A stretch of 64,000 nt of DNA from Chloroflexi bacterium bin20. Lineage in GTDB: Bacteria > Chloroflexota > Anaerolineae > Aggregatilineales > Phototrophicaceae. Positions 15,969 through 24,240 of the stretch are shown one piece after another; the first letter of the stretch is position 1, and each line of letters begins with the position of its first letter. The stretch is from contig MPMG01000003.1 in the NCBI GenBank assembly GCA_002238485.1, positions 124,001 through 188,000 on the forward strand, given 5' to 3'. A program made the translations under genes and the position numbers. The notes beneath the pieces were generated by a model. The model was not told where the DNA came from, searched no databases, and worked only from the letters and a program-made list of their open reading frames with translations.

Positions 15969-16136
15969 GTGATTCTCACTTTGTCCTTGTGTTTGCCAGC
16001 AAAGCCCGGCAACAATGCTAAATCACTGCGCTCAAGGCACAGACTATCAGACGCGGCAAACAACCAAGAACTTCCGGCTACTATAACACAGCAGCATTAG
16101 AGACGCGTAAAATTGTGGTGAAGAGAGGGACAATTG

Positions 16137-16850
16137 GTGGACGAATCAACAGCGCTGCGACTGAATGCGATCAACAACGCCTTTTATCGCCAGATATCGC
16201 GCGACTTTGACGCGTCCCGCCGACGTCCCTGGTCGGGCTGGACGCGCTTGCTGCGCTCTGTGCGGCTGCCGGTCGGATCAGTGCTGGATATCGGCTGCGG
16301 GAATGGGCGATTTGGGCGCTTCATGACAGACCAGCAAACGCAGCAATTTGACTATTGCGGCATCGACAGCAGCGCCGACTTGCTGGCCTACGCGAGCGCG
16401 CATTTGCAAGGCTTTTCGCATGTCCGCGCCGACTTGCTGGCACGCGACATTCTCATGCAGCCTTGGCCACAACGCAGCGCCCAGCTAGTGGTGTTATTTG
16501 GCCTGCTGCATCATGTGCCAGGGCTGGAAAGGCGGCGCAGTCTGCTGCGGGCGGCGGCGGATTGTGTGCTGCCCGGAGGTTGGCTGGCCTTCACAGCCTG
16601 GCGATTTCTTGAAAGCGCGCGCTTTCAAAGGCGCATCGTGCCCTGGAGCGACGAGTTTCAGGTGGAAGCAGGCGACTACCTGCTGGACTGGCGGCGTGGC
16701 TCCAGGGCGATTCGCTATTGTCATCACATAGACGACGCCGAACACGAGAGCTTGATCGCAGCGGCGGGCTTGCGAATTGTGGATGACTACCGCGAGGATG
16801 GCGGGCTGAATCGCTATACGATCTTACGGCGCGACTCAGCCGCTACATAA
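16137..16850 (+). CDS. Class I SAM-dependent methyltransferase, Trm9-like
   Basis: 237 residues. Motif I is VLDIGCGNGRF, followed by an acidic loop CGIDSSADLL and the post-motif VVLFGLLHHVPGLERR. The order HH-x-P, LLRAAADCVLPGGWLAFTAW, VPWSDEF and the C-terminal YCHHIDDAEHESLIAAAGL ... NRYTILRR resemble Trm9/ALKBH8-type tRNA wobble-uridine methyltransferases, though the substrate is not proven. GTG 16137 is preferred over TTG 16134 because GAGAGGGA (16122-16130) is then well spaced. Confidence 0.75.
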   Translation: MDESTALRLNAINNAFYRQISRDFDASRRRPWSGWTRLLRSVRLPVGSVLDIGCGNGRFGRFMTDQQTQQFDYCGIDSSADLLAYASAHLQGFSHVRADLLARDILMQPWPQRSAQLVVLFGLLHHVPGLERRRSLLRAAADCVLPGGWLAFTAWRFLESARFQRRIVPWSDEFQVEAGDYLLDWRRGSRAIRYCHHIDDAEHESLIAAAGLRIVDDYREDGGLNRYTILRRDSAAT

Positions 16851-16894
16851 CCCCCTCCCCAGGGCAGGAGAGAGGGCATCGTGGTGGCAACTGG

Positions 16895-18160
16895 CTAGCA
16901 GTTACCCTTGTTCAAGATGTAGGGCGCGGCCGCCGAGCGATTGTCGTTTTCGTTCGTTTCGGTGACTTGGTTTTTGTAGTCGACATGCAAGTTGATGTGA
17001 TGCAACTCGCCGTGATACACCTTGGGCGTGATTCTCGCCTCAGCCACAACCGATTGACCTGGATCCAGCTGGCGGAATGCCGTTTCGGTTACCTCGCGCC
17101 CAACGCCATCGTGCCGCGAGTCGACGACCTCGATCAAACCGCCGCCAGAGCGAGCTGTGCCGATATTCTTCACGCGCACGCTAACGGTGTAGGTCTGATT
17201 GCAGGTGGCCGGATGCGGGTTGACGACAGGACCGCCTTCGATGATCAGGTTGGGACCAGTCGTTGGCACGACCGGCGCAGGCGGTGCAGCCGGCTGTGGG
17301 ACGGCTGTCGGGATCGGCGTTGGCGGCAAGGGCGGAGGCTGGATGGCCGGCACATTGCTGGTATCGCCTATCGCATCCACGATGAAAGGCGCGATGAAAC
17401 CGCTGCGCCCGTTGGGCAGTTCAATGAACCACCAACCTGTATTCCAACTGCTTACGCCTTTGATAGGCGCTGTATTGCCTTCCAACAGCGCGCCTATCAA
17501 AGGATAGGCGGTGGAATCGCCGTTGCGCACATTGGCGCCGGGCACTGTGACCACGATATACGGACCATCGTATTGAGGTGTGTCGTCGGCTTCTTCTTCC
17601 ATGTCGTCTGCCGATTCCTCTGTCATGTCGTCGGCCTGCTCGTCCGCCATGTCGTCTGCGGCCTCGTCTGGCATGGCATCGCTTGCAGCTTCTGGCATCA
17701 TGTCTATGACGAATTCGGGCGGATTGTTCTCGATGCGAACGGGGCTGACGCGCGCCACCGGCTGTGCCTCATCGCCCGTGTTGATCATCAACTGCAGCTC
17801 GTAAAGGCCATCGGGCAGCGAAGCCGTGTTCCAGGTGCCCAGCACATCATCTACGACAGCAGCGATGCGAGGCAATGTGGCCGGGAACCACTGTGATTCT
17901 TCGTCTTCCATAGCCATCGCGCCCAAGTCCAGCTCACGGAACTCGATGTACAAGTTGCGCAGCCCCGGCAAGTTGGCCGTGCCGCGGATATCGACGCTAT
18001 CGCGAACCACATAGACCGGCGGAGGGAAGCTGATATTGGCCAGCGGGTCCATCATGTCGGCGTCGACGGGTTCAATCAGTGGGTCGCTGTCTTGTGCGCC
18101 CACAGTCGGGACGAGCAGCAGTATTGCCGCCAGTGTACAAATCAGTAGTCGAAATCGCAT
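16895..18160 (-). CDS. Secreted SH3b and CARDB domain protein
   Basis: 421 residues. A signal peptide (LLICTLAAILLLVPTVGA) is followed by an all-beta domain (~30-150), an Asp/Glu/Met-rich acidic linker (~155-200, repeats such as ADDMADEQADDM), a bacterial SH3 domain (~205-265, GANVRNGDSTAYP, GFIAPFIVD), a Pro-rich spacer and a CARDB-like adhesion module (~310-415, VSVRVKNIGTARSGGG, LHVDYKNQVTETNENDN). It is probably a cell-wall-associated adhesin or scaffold. ATG 18160 has AGGAGG ten bases upstream; TTG 18166 is too close to it. Confidence 0.85.
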   Translation of the reverse strand: MRFRLLICTLAAILLLVPTVGAQDSDPLIEPVDADMMDPLANISFPPPVYVVRDSVDIRGTANLPGLRNLYIEFRELDLGAMAMEDEESQWFPATLPRIAAVVDDVLGTWNTASLPDGLYELQLMINTGDEAQPVARVSPVRIENNPPEFVIDMMPEAASDAMPDEAADDMADEQADDMTEESADDMEEEADDTPQYDGPYIVVTVPGANVRNGDSTAYPLIGALLEGNTAPIKGVSSWNTGWWFIELPNGRSGFIAPFIVDAIGDTSNVPAIQPPPLPPTPIPTAVPQPAAPPAPVVPTTGPNLIIEGGPVVNPHPATCNQTYTVSVRVKNIGTARSGGGLIEVVDSRHDGVGREVTETAFRQLDPGQSVVAEARITPKVYHGELHHINLHVDYKNQVTETNENDNRSAAAPYILNKGNC

Positions 18161-18377
18161 TGTCAAGCTTCCTCCTGAATTCAGAGCACGAGCAGAATTC
18201 TTCCGTCTGTCTATCCACTACTTTACCATACTCTGGTTGATGCGTATGCGCAATAGGCGACAACTCGGGCTGGCTGTGCTTGCAGCGTGGTTCAAGGCGC
18301 TGTCTTGCGGCCGAGTCTGTTCGTGCTCGCGAGCTTCCGCTAGTCTGTGGCTTGAATGCGAAGGTGGCAGTTGATCA

Positions 18378-19124
18378 ATGACAAACCGCGCGATCGTCTC
18401 CATACGCGACTTGCACAAGACCTACGATGAAGGCGCTCGCTCGCGTTCCATCATGGCAGGCGTCAACATCGACATCTACGCAGGCGAATTTTTCGTGCTG
18501 CTGGGCGCCAGTGGCAGCGGCAAGAGCACCCTGCTCAACCTGCTAAGCGCCATTGACAGCCCCACGCGTGGGCATATCTGCATTGGCGAAACCGACATCA
18601 CAGCGCTGAATGACCTGCAGAAAACGCGCTTTCGCCGCGACCATATCGGCATCATCTTTCAGTTTTTCAATCTCATCCCCACCCTGACAGCGCTGGAAAA
18701 TATCACCCTGCCGCAAGAATTGGGCGGCTCGGCGCGCAGCACGATCGAGGCAAAAGCGCGCGGATTGTTGGCAGAAGTCGGCTTGGCAGAGCGCGCTGAC
18801 GACTACCCGGACAATCTCAGCGGCGGCGAACAGCAGCGTGTGGCTATCTGCCGCGCCCTGCTGCACGAACCCCAAATCGTGCTGGCTGACGAACCGACTG
18901 GCAACCTGGATGAAGACACGGGTCGCGCCGTGATGCAGCTGCTGCTGCGCCTGACTCGCGACGCCGGCAAAACGTTGATCATGGCAACGCACAGCGCAGA
19001 GATCGTGCCGCTGGCACACCGCGTCTGCCGCATCATCGATGGTCAGCTGCATATCGAATCGAATGGACCAGCCGCAAGCGCCGCCCGACCCGCTGTGAAA
19101 ATCTCTGATAACGCGCTAGAATAA
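18378..19124 (+). CDS. LolD/MacB-type ABC transporter ATP-binding protein
   Basis: 248 residues with Walker [11 protein letters not shown]-loop [16 protein letters not shown] (typical of the MacB/LolD/FtsE group), signature LSGGEQQR, Walker [12 protein letters not shown] and H-loop THSAE. This type pairs with FtsX/MacB-like permeases for lipoprotein, lipid or peptide mechanotransmission. No permease is adjacent; the window's only FtsX-type permease starts at 59276, 40 kb away. The ATG at 18378 has a weak upstream purine stretch. Confidence 0.9.
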   Translation: MTNRAIVSIRDLHKTYDEGARSRSIMAGVNIDIYAGEFFVLLGASGSGKSTLLNLLSAIDSPTRGHICIGETDITALNDLQKTRFRRDHIGIIFQFFNLIPTLTALENITLPQELGGSARSTIEAKARGLLAEVGLAERADDYPDNLSGGEQQRVAICRALLHEPQIVLADEPTGNLDEDTGRAVMQLLLRLTRDAGKTLIMATHSAEIVPLAHRVCRIIDGQLHIESNGPAASAARPAVKISDNALE

Positions 19125-19177
19125 AAGCAGTGGCTTGTCTGTAAGGGCACATTGCCCAAAACGAAAGGCAGCAACCG

Positions 19178-19618
19178 ATGGATGACCCGGCAATCAATAT
19201 CAGGGTAAAAGCCATCTTGGGCGAATTGCGCGATGTCAACAAGGCGCGCCGCCGCAGCGCTGTCATGAAGCTGGGCATGGTCGGTGGCGAACAAGCCCTG
19301 AGCGCCCTCATTCGCCTGGTCGAGAATCAGCAAGAAGACCTTATCGTACGCGGACGGGCGGCTTTGATGCTGGGCAAACTCAAAGACGAGCGCGCCGTGC
19401 CGCACCTCATCCGCGCTCTGGACGCGCCCGGCTTTCTCACGCCCTATCACGCCGCGCAGGCTTTGGGAAAAATCGGCGATCCCCGCGCTATAACTGCGCT
19501 GCAGAACCTCGCCGCCGGCAGTCGCGACAAAACCCGCAGCGCCGCGGTCGAAGCCTTGCGCCAACTGGGGCACGAGTCTGAATCTGCTGCCTATGGCGAT
19601 GAGCATCCGCCCATCTGA
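19178..19618 (+). CDS. HEAT-repeat protein
   Basis: 146 residues made of about four HEAT/PBS-lyase-type helical repeats: RRSAVMKLGMVGGEQALSAL, RGRAALMLGKLKDERAVPHL, AAQALGKIGDPRAITAL and SAAVEALRQLG. Such small alpha-solenoids act as protein-binding scaffolds. The partner is unknown. It overlaps the next gene by 26 bp in another frame. Confidence 0.85.
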   Translation: MDDPAINIRVKAILGELRDVNKARRRSAVMKLGMVGGEQALSALIRLVENQQEDLIVRGRAALMLGKLKDERAVPHLIRALDAPGFLTPYHAAQALGKIGDPRAITALQNLAAGSRDKTRSAAVEALRQLGHESESAAYGDEHPPI

Positions 19619-21185
19619 GATTTCTGCGCGAATGCCCGCTCAATCATCCACAGCCCAACCGAAATTTTCTGTTTTGCCACGCCTTCGTCCAGGGCATTGG
19701 CTGCTCTTGCTGCTGCTCGTGTCGTTCCTATTGCGCTGCTTGCTGGTGCGCCAGGGGGGGCAATTGTTCAGCCCCGACGAATTGCGTTATGCGCTTCGCC
19801 CTGTCAACGTGGCGGACGCGCTCTATTCAGGCGATCTGGCTGGAGTTTTAGACGGCTTGCTGCGCTATCACGAGCATCATGGCTTTATCACAGCGGCGCT
19901 CGCCCCCGCCTATATTCATCGACTTGTGTATGGGCTGATCCCCAACAATGAGCTGAGTTGGGCGGCATATTGGCAGCAGCCCACCGGCGACTTTCGCTTT
20001 TCCGCGCTGCTGCTGTCGCTGCCATCGGTCTTTTGCATCGGCATGCTCTACATCCTGAGTCGGCGCGCAGGTGGCAGCCCTGCCGAGGCGCTGCTGGCTG
20101 CATTTTTCTTCGCGGCAGCCAACACGTTCTTCCTGTTTTCGCGCCATTTCATGCCCATCGATATCCCTGTGCTGATCGCGCTGGCGGGCATCTACTGCGC
20201 TCTGCACTGGCGCGACAACGGCTTCTTGTCTGCGGTCGGCGTGGGCATATTGGCTTTCCTGGTAGTTTGGGTCTATCACGGCTATGTGACGCTGGCGGCG
20301 CTGGTGGCGCTGGTATACGGCGTTTTCCTGGCGCGTAACACAACGCAAGTTATGCTGCGAGGCATCGGCATGGCGTTGGGCGGCGCGCTGATCTTCCTGC
20401 CGCTGCTGCTGTACAACCATTTCGTGCTGGGCATCGACATGCTTCAAGAGATGCGCTGGTTTTCGGAAACGGTCACGCTGGGCAGCTATGCAGAAGGTTG
20501 GCTCTTCCCCTTTATGTATCTGGGCGATGTAGAAAGTGGCTTGGCGCTGGTCTGGCTGTGTGGTCTGATCCTGGGCTGCCGGCGGCTCTGGCGAGAGCGC
20601 GGGTCGGCTGGGTGGAGCAGGGGATTGCTGTGGCTGGGCTGCCTGGCGGCGCTCTATCTGCTGATGGCATTCTTGTCGACTGGTTTGCAGCGCTTCGTCT
20701 TGTACGGACGCATTGCGCGCGCGCTGGTGCCTTTTATTGCCTTGTTCAGCGCCTGGGGTTTGCTGCCGATTCTGGCGCGCTGGCGGCCCTTGCATGTCGC
20801 TGGCTTTTGCGCGCTGGTGGCGCTGCTCGCGGCGGCGAATTTCATCCCGGCTCTGCAGCTGCAGCATCCGCGCGAGATCGCCCGGCAAGTCTATGCCGAA
20901 TACGATGATGTGTCTTTTGAGACGACTTTCCACGAAGGCGCAAACACGCACGGCTTTCATCTGCCGGTTGTGCCCGAGGCGCGCTATCAATTGTTCAACG
21001 CCTCATTCTATTATCCCATCACGGAGATGGAGTCGCGACCCAATGGCGAAACCCTGGTCGAAATATCGCACCCTTTTAACCATCGGCTGTGGCAATACGA
21101 AGGCATGACGCCAGAGATGCGCGACATGGTACGCCGCGATCCCGTTATGATCTGGCTGATTGATTCGCATGCGGAGGCGCAGTGA
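19593..21185 (+). CDS. ArnT/PMT-like integral membrane glycosyltransferase (tandem copy 1)
   Basis: 530 residues with about ten or eleven transmembrane helices. The first external loop carries the Asp-Glu pair (LFSPDELRY) typical of GT-C enzymes that use polyprenyl-phosphate sugars. The C-terminal ~110 residues form a soluble tail ending in YEGMTPEMRDMVRRDPVMIW. The downstream gene is a paralogue with the same DE motif and tail. Alternative in-frame starts exist (19599, 19632). Likely modifies a surface glycan or lipid; donor and acceptor are unknown. Confidence 0.75.
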   Translation: MAMSIRPSEISARMPAQSSTAQPKFSVLPRLRPGHWLLLLLLVSFLLRCLLVRQGGQLFSPDELRYALRPVNVADALYSGDLAGVLDGLLRYHEHHGFITAALAPAYIHRLVYGLIPNNELSWAAYWQQPTGDFRFSALLLSLPSVFCIGMLYILSRRAGGSPAEALLAAFFFAAANTFFLFSRHFMPIDIPVLIALAGIYCALHWRDNGFLSAVGVGILAFLVVWVYHGYVTLAALVALVYGVFLARNTTQVMLRGIGMALGGALIFLPLLLYNHFVLGIDMLQEMRWFSETVTLGSYAEGWLFPFMYLGDVESGLALVWLCGLILGCRRLWRERGSAGWSRGLLWLGCLAALYLLMAFLSTGLQRFVLYGRIARALVPFIALFSAWGLLPILARWRPLHVAGFCALVALLAAANFIPALQLQHPREIARQVYAEYDDVSFETTFHEGANTHGFHLPVVPEARYQLFNASFYYPITEMESRPNGETLVEISHPFNHRLWQYEGMTPEMRDMVRRDPVMIWLIDSHAEAQ

Positions 21186-22726
21186 AGCTCGGCTCGCGCA
21201 TTCAGATGCCGCTTGCTGGTTTTGGACGGCTGCGTTCGCTGCATTGGCTGCTGTTGTTGATGCTGGTGTCATATGGCTTACGGCTGGCGCTGGTGCATCA
21301 GGGCGGCCAGATGTACAAACCAGACGAGACTCGGTATCGGCGTGCAGCTGGCATCGCCAACCAAATTTCTGCTTTCAAGCTCGCAGACGGGCTGGGCAAT
21401 ATGCTGCTATACGATCATCATCCCGGCGCAAAAGCGGCATTTACGCTCCCGGCGCTCCTGCATCGCGTTGCCTATGCCCTGCAGCCAGGCAATGAACAAT
21501 CTTGGGATCAGTATTGGCGTGACAAGCACGGCGACTTTCGCCTGTCGGCTGTCTTCCTCGCGCTGCCCTCGGTCGTTTCAATTGGCCTGGTCTACCAGAT
21601 CGCAAGACGGGCCGGCGGCGATGAACTGGAAGCGCTGTTGGCGGCGTTTGTGCTGGCGGCCTCCAACAGCTGGTTTATCTCATCGAGACACCTGCTGCCC
21701 TACGATATGTCGCTGTGTTTGGCGCTGACGGCATGGGCAGTGTCGCTGCGACGTCGAACTGACAACTGGACGCTGGGCATGATGGTTGGCTTTCTGCTTT
21801 GCGGCGCTTTCCTAGTCTATATGAATTACTGGCTGCTGGTCGGCCTGATTGCCTTGTTGGATTGCCTGACTCGCGCGAAGTGCTGGCGCGGAATGATTTT
21901 GCGGCTGCTGCAGCTGACGTTGGGCGCGGCGCTTTTGTTGTGGATTTACCTCGCGTACAACCTGGCAGTAGCGCAAATCAACCTGCCGAAAGAGCTGTCG
22001 TCGTTTGCTCAGTCGGTCACGCACGGTTCGTTTGACGAAGGCATGGTCTTTCCATTCCGCTATTTTGGCGATACCGAGGGCATCATGTCGCTCGTGTGGG
22101 CAGGGGGTCTCTTGCTGGCAGGCTGGTGGATTTGGCGTCGACGACTGCCGCCGCGACATCGGGCAACACGATGGATTGGCTGCTTGCTGGGGCTCTATGG
22201 CACTTTGACGCTCGTTTCCAGCGGGCTGCAGGTCTTTGTGCTGTATGGACGCAGCGTGCGCATTCTGCTGCCATTCATTGCGCTGGTTTGTGGTTGGTCC
22301 TTCGCAGCATGGCTTCGGCAGCGGAGCTACTTGCTGATGGCGCTGTTTGTCGCTGCGACTTGCGCCATCGCACTTTCCAATTTCACGTTGGTGGCAGGGC
22401 TGCGATTCCCGCGTGATTTTGAGCGTCGAGTGCTGGCTGAGTATCCAGATTATGCGACGGCGAGCATCTATACTGGGCAAAGGACCGATGACCAAGCGTT
22501 GATTCTGCCAGAAGACAGCGCGCGTTATCTATTGATAAACGGTTCTTATCTCTATCCCATAACCGAGCAAAGCGAGCGTCCGCCCGGTCGTTTGCTTTTG
22601 GAAGCGTCTCATCCAATAAACTATCGACCCCTGCAATACGAAGGCATGACGCCAGAGATGCGCGATATCGTGCGCCGCGACCCCGTCATGATCTGGCTGA
22701 TCGACACGCAAGCAAAGGAAAACTGA
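21182..22726 (+). CDS. ArnT/PMT-like integral membrane glycosyltransferase (tandem copy 2)
   Basis: 514 residues, paralogous over its whole length to the upstream gene: HWLLLLMLVSYGLRLALVHQ, GGQMYKPDETRY (DE motif), similar helix order and C-terminal YEGMTPEMRDIVRRDPVMIW. It starts with GTG overlapping the previous stop (GTGA), so the pair is translationally coupled. Thirty-three bases are identical between the copies near the 3' ends while other parts have diverged. The pair probably acts on two related steps or forms a heteromer (inference). Confidence 0.75.
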   Translation: MKLGSRIQMPLAGFGRLRSLHWLLLLMLVSYGLRLALVHQGGQMYKPDETRYRRAAGIANQISAFKLADGLGNMLLYDHHPGAKAAFTLPALLHRVAYALQPGNEQSWDQYWRDKHGDFRLSAVFLALPSVVSIGLVYQIARRAGGDELEALLAAFVLAASNSWFISSRHLLPYDMSLCLALTAWAVSLRRRTDNWTLGMMVGFLLCGAFLVYMNYWLLVGLIALLDCLTRAKCWRGMILRLLQLTLGAALLLWIYLAYNLAVAQINLPKELSSFAQSVTHGSFDEGMVFPFRYFGDTEGIMSLVWAGGLLLAGWWIWRRRLPPRHRATRWIGCLLGLYGTLTLVSSGLQVFVLYGRSVRILLPFIALVCGWSFAAWLRQRSYLLMALFVAATCAIALSNFTLVAGLRFPRDFERRVLAEYPDYATASIYTGQRTDDQALILPEDSARYLLINGSYLYPITEQSERPPGRLLLEASHPINYRPLQYEGMTPEMRDIVRRDPVMIWLIDTQAKEN

Positions 22727-22740
22727 GTTGCAATGGACTG

Positions 22741-23841
22741 TCAGTCGCTGCTCTGGCTGTTTGCTCCCGGTTGCGGCTGCGAATCGCAAGCCTGTGTCGC
22801 GCGCGAATTCTTTGCCTCCAGCGAAGAACGGCGGATCTGCCCGGCCAGGGGCTGCAAGTCCAGTGCGGCGGCGTATTGCGCTTGTGCCGCGCAGGGGTTG
22901 CTGGGCAGCAGCCAGTCGCCATAAGCAGCCAGCGCCGATTGCAGTTCGCCGACCATGTCAAAGGTCATCAGCCTGGGCGTCTGGAAGTCGTAAACGATGC
23001 GCCGCAGCAGTCGCACGGCTTCGGCCGGATTGCTGCTGACGAAGAGTTGCGCATTCTGCAGCATCAGCGCCACTTCGCGCAGGAATGTCAGATCGCCGAT
23101 ATCGCCAAGCAACTCCGCGCGCTCGCTGAGCACGATGGCTTCTGACAATTTGCCGCCTTCAAAGAGCGTCCGCGCCTGCGTTCTCAGCGCCTGCATGATC
23201 AAATCGCGGGTCAATTCGCGCTGATAGTCGGGGTCGAGGCTGATGATGGCGTCAAGCGTATCAATGGCTGCGTAATAATCTTGCGCTGCGAGCTCGCGCC
23301 GCGCATCTGCCAGCAAGGCATCCAGGTCATAAACGTTGTTGGGGATCGTCGTTGGCAGGGACGGCGCCGCATGCGTCGGCAGCGCAGTCGCGGTGGGCAC
23401 AGTCGGCACGATGACGGGACTAGGACTGGGCAGCGATGCCAGCCAGGCTTGCGTGGCCATGGGCGACCATTGACTCAGGCAAGTGGGTGGCGGCGAGAGC
23501 CTGCGCAGCGATTCCAGTCTGGCGCCCGCCAACGTCAGGTTGCCCGCGGCCAAGTCTTCGGGCAGCCGCGCGCATTGCTGGCGCACTTCGGCTTCGGCGG
23601 TGCTGCTGGCATTGGCGCTCGCGATGACAACGCCGCTGCTCCAGCCAGCATAGGCGCCTGCCAGCGACACGACGCCCGCCACAAAGAGGAATAGGCACGC
23701 GCCCAGCGCCCAGAGCAGGCAACTGTTCAGGCGAGCACGGCGGCGGGATTCTGTGCTGCCAGGGTTGGGTCTTGGCGGATTCAACTGATAGCGCCCCAAC
23801 TCATAAAAACAGCGGCGATTGTAGTGCAATTCCGCTGGCAT
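22741..23841 (-). CDS. Single-pass membrane protein with TPR-like C-terminal helices
   Basis: 366 residues. Short N-terminal cytoplasmic part, one transmembrane helix at ~43-64 (LLWALGACLFLFVAGVV), a coiled helical stretch, then a Pro/Thr/Ala/Val-rich linker (~138-167) and a helical domain (~172-330). The helical part has TPR-like spacing (AAQDYYAAIDTLDAIISLDP, TLFEGGKLSEAIVLSERA, SNPAEAVRLLRRI). It probably anchors a protein-interaction domain outside the membrane. No enzymatic motif seen. It ends only 14 bp from the convergent gene upstream of it on the map. Confidence 0.7.
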   Translation of the reverse strand: MPAELHYNRRCFYELGRYQLNPPRPNPGSTESRRRARLNSCLLWALGACLFLFVAGVVSLAGAYAGWSSGVVIASANASSTAEAEVRQQCARLPEDLAAGNLTLAGARLESLRRLSPPPTCLSQWSPMATQAWLASLPSPSPVIVPTVPTATALPTHAAPSLPTTIPNNVYDLDALLADARRELAAQDYYAAIDTLDAIISLDPDYQRELTRDLIMQALRTQARTLFEGGKLSEAIVLSERAELLGDIGDLTFLREVALMLQNAQLFVSSNPAEAVRLLRRIVYDFQTPRLMTFDMVGELQSALAAYGDWLLPSNPCAAQAQYAAALDLQPLAGQIRRSSLEAKNSRATQACDSQPQPGANSQSSD

Positions 23842-23876
23842 AACCAGACAGCTTGGGGAGTGGTGAAGGTGTTGAT

Positions 23877-23984
23877 GTACTCCTCATTTCCCCCACCCTA
23901 AATCCCTCTCCAACCTGTGGACAGAATCCGCGCGCGTGCTTTGCCTCCCCCCGACTTTTCGGGGGACCGAGGGGGGTAGAAAAA
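23877..23984. repeat. Composite GC-rich palindromic repeat, copy 2
   Basis: Two modules sit side by side. 23881-23910 (TCCTCATTTCCCCCACCCTA and following) matches the end sequences of the 36416-36549 element. 23928-23984 aligns with 3338-3394 and includes CCCCGACTTTTCGGGG and GGGGGACCGAGGGGGGTAG, shared in part with the 45306 repeat. Non-coding. Confidence 0.7.
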
Positions 23985-24040
23985 AGTGTCCGTTCAGGGT
24001 TGCGCTGTCCATGATTCACCACTCCCCAGCTTGCGCCCGC

Positions 24041-24070
24041 TTGACGCTTGTGCCCTGCCCGTGTTACACT
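24041..24070 (+). promoter_or_regulatory. metG promoter
   Basis: TTGACG (24041-24046), 18-bp spacer, TACACT (24065-24070). Transcription would start near 24077, giving a leader of about 164 nt before the metG ATG. Confidence 0.6.
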
Positions 24071-24076
24071 CCTGCC

Positions 24077-24240
24077 ATGTTGAAACTCAGCGCGAACACG
24101 ATGCCTATGCGGATGCCCGACCTTCGTGCTGGCAGACCTTGATGGCCGCGCCGGGCAACTGGCAGCATCTTCGCTAATCCGTCTGTCGCCGACAGGCGGT
24201 TTTTTGTATAAGGCGGTCGCAGCAACCAGGAGAAACAAGC
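24077..24240 (+). promoter_or_regulatory. metG leader, candidate transcription attenuator
   Basis: An intrinsic terminator at 24179-24205 lies between the promoter and the gene. GGCAGAC (24131-24137) can pair with GTCTGTC (24181-24187, one G-U pair), the 5' arm of that terminator, giving an alternative antiterminator. Such mutually exclusive structures indicate conditional read-through. T-box control is the usual mechanism for metG in many bacteria, but the conserved T-box 14-mer is not recognisable, so the signal is unknown. Confidence 0.45.
24179..24205 (+). terminator. Intrinsic terminator within the metG leader
   Basis: Nine-base-pair stem CCGTCTGTC / GACAGGCGG (one T-G pair) with a GCC loop, followed by six T at 24200-24205. 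It lies 35 bp before the metG start and has no plus-strand gene upstream to serve. Confidence 0.75.

Noticed and set aside
24077..24240. Canonical T-box riboswitch upstream of metG
   Set aside because: The conserved T-box sequence (AGGGTGGNACCGCG type) is not found; TGGC occurs, but tRNA-Met should need TGGT. Only the attenuator structure is supported.
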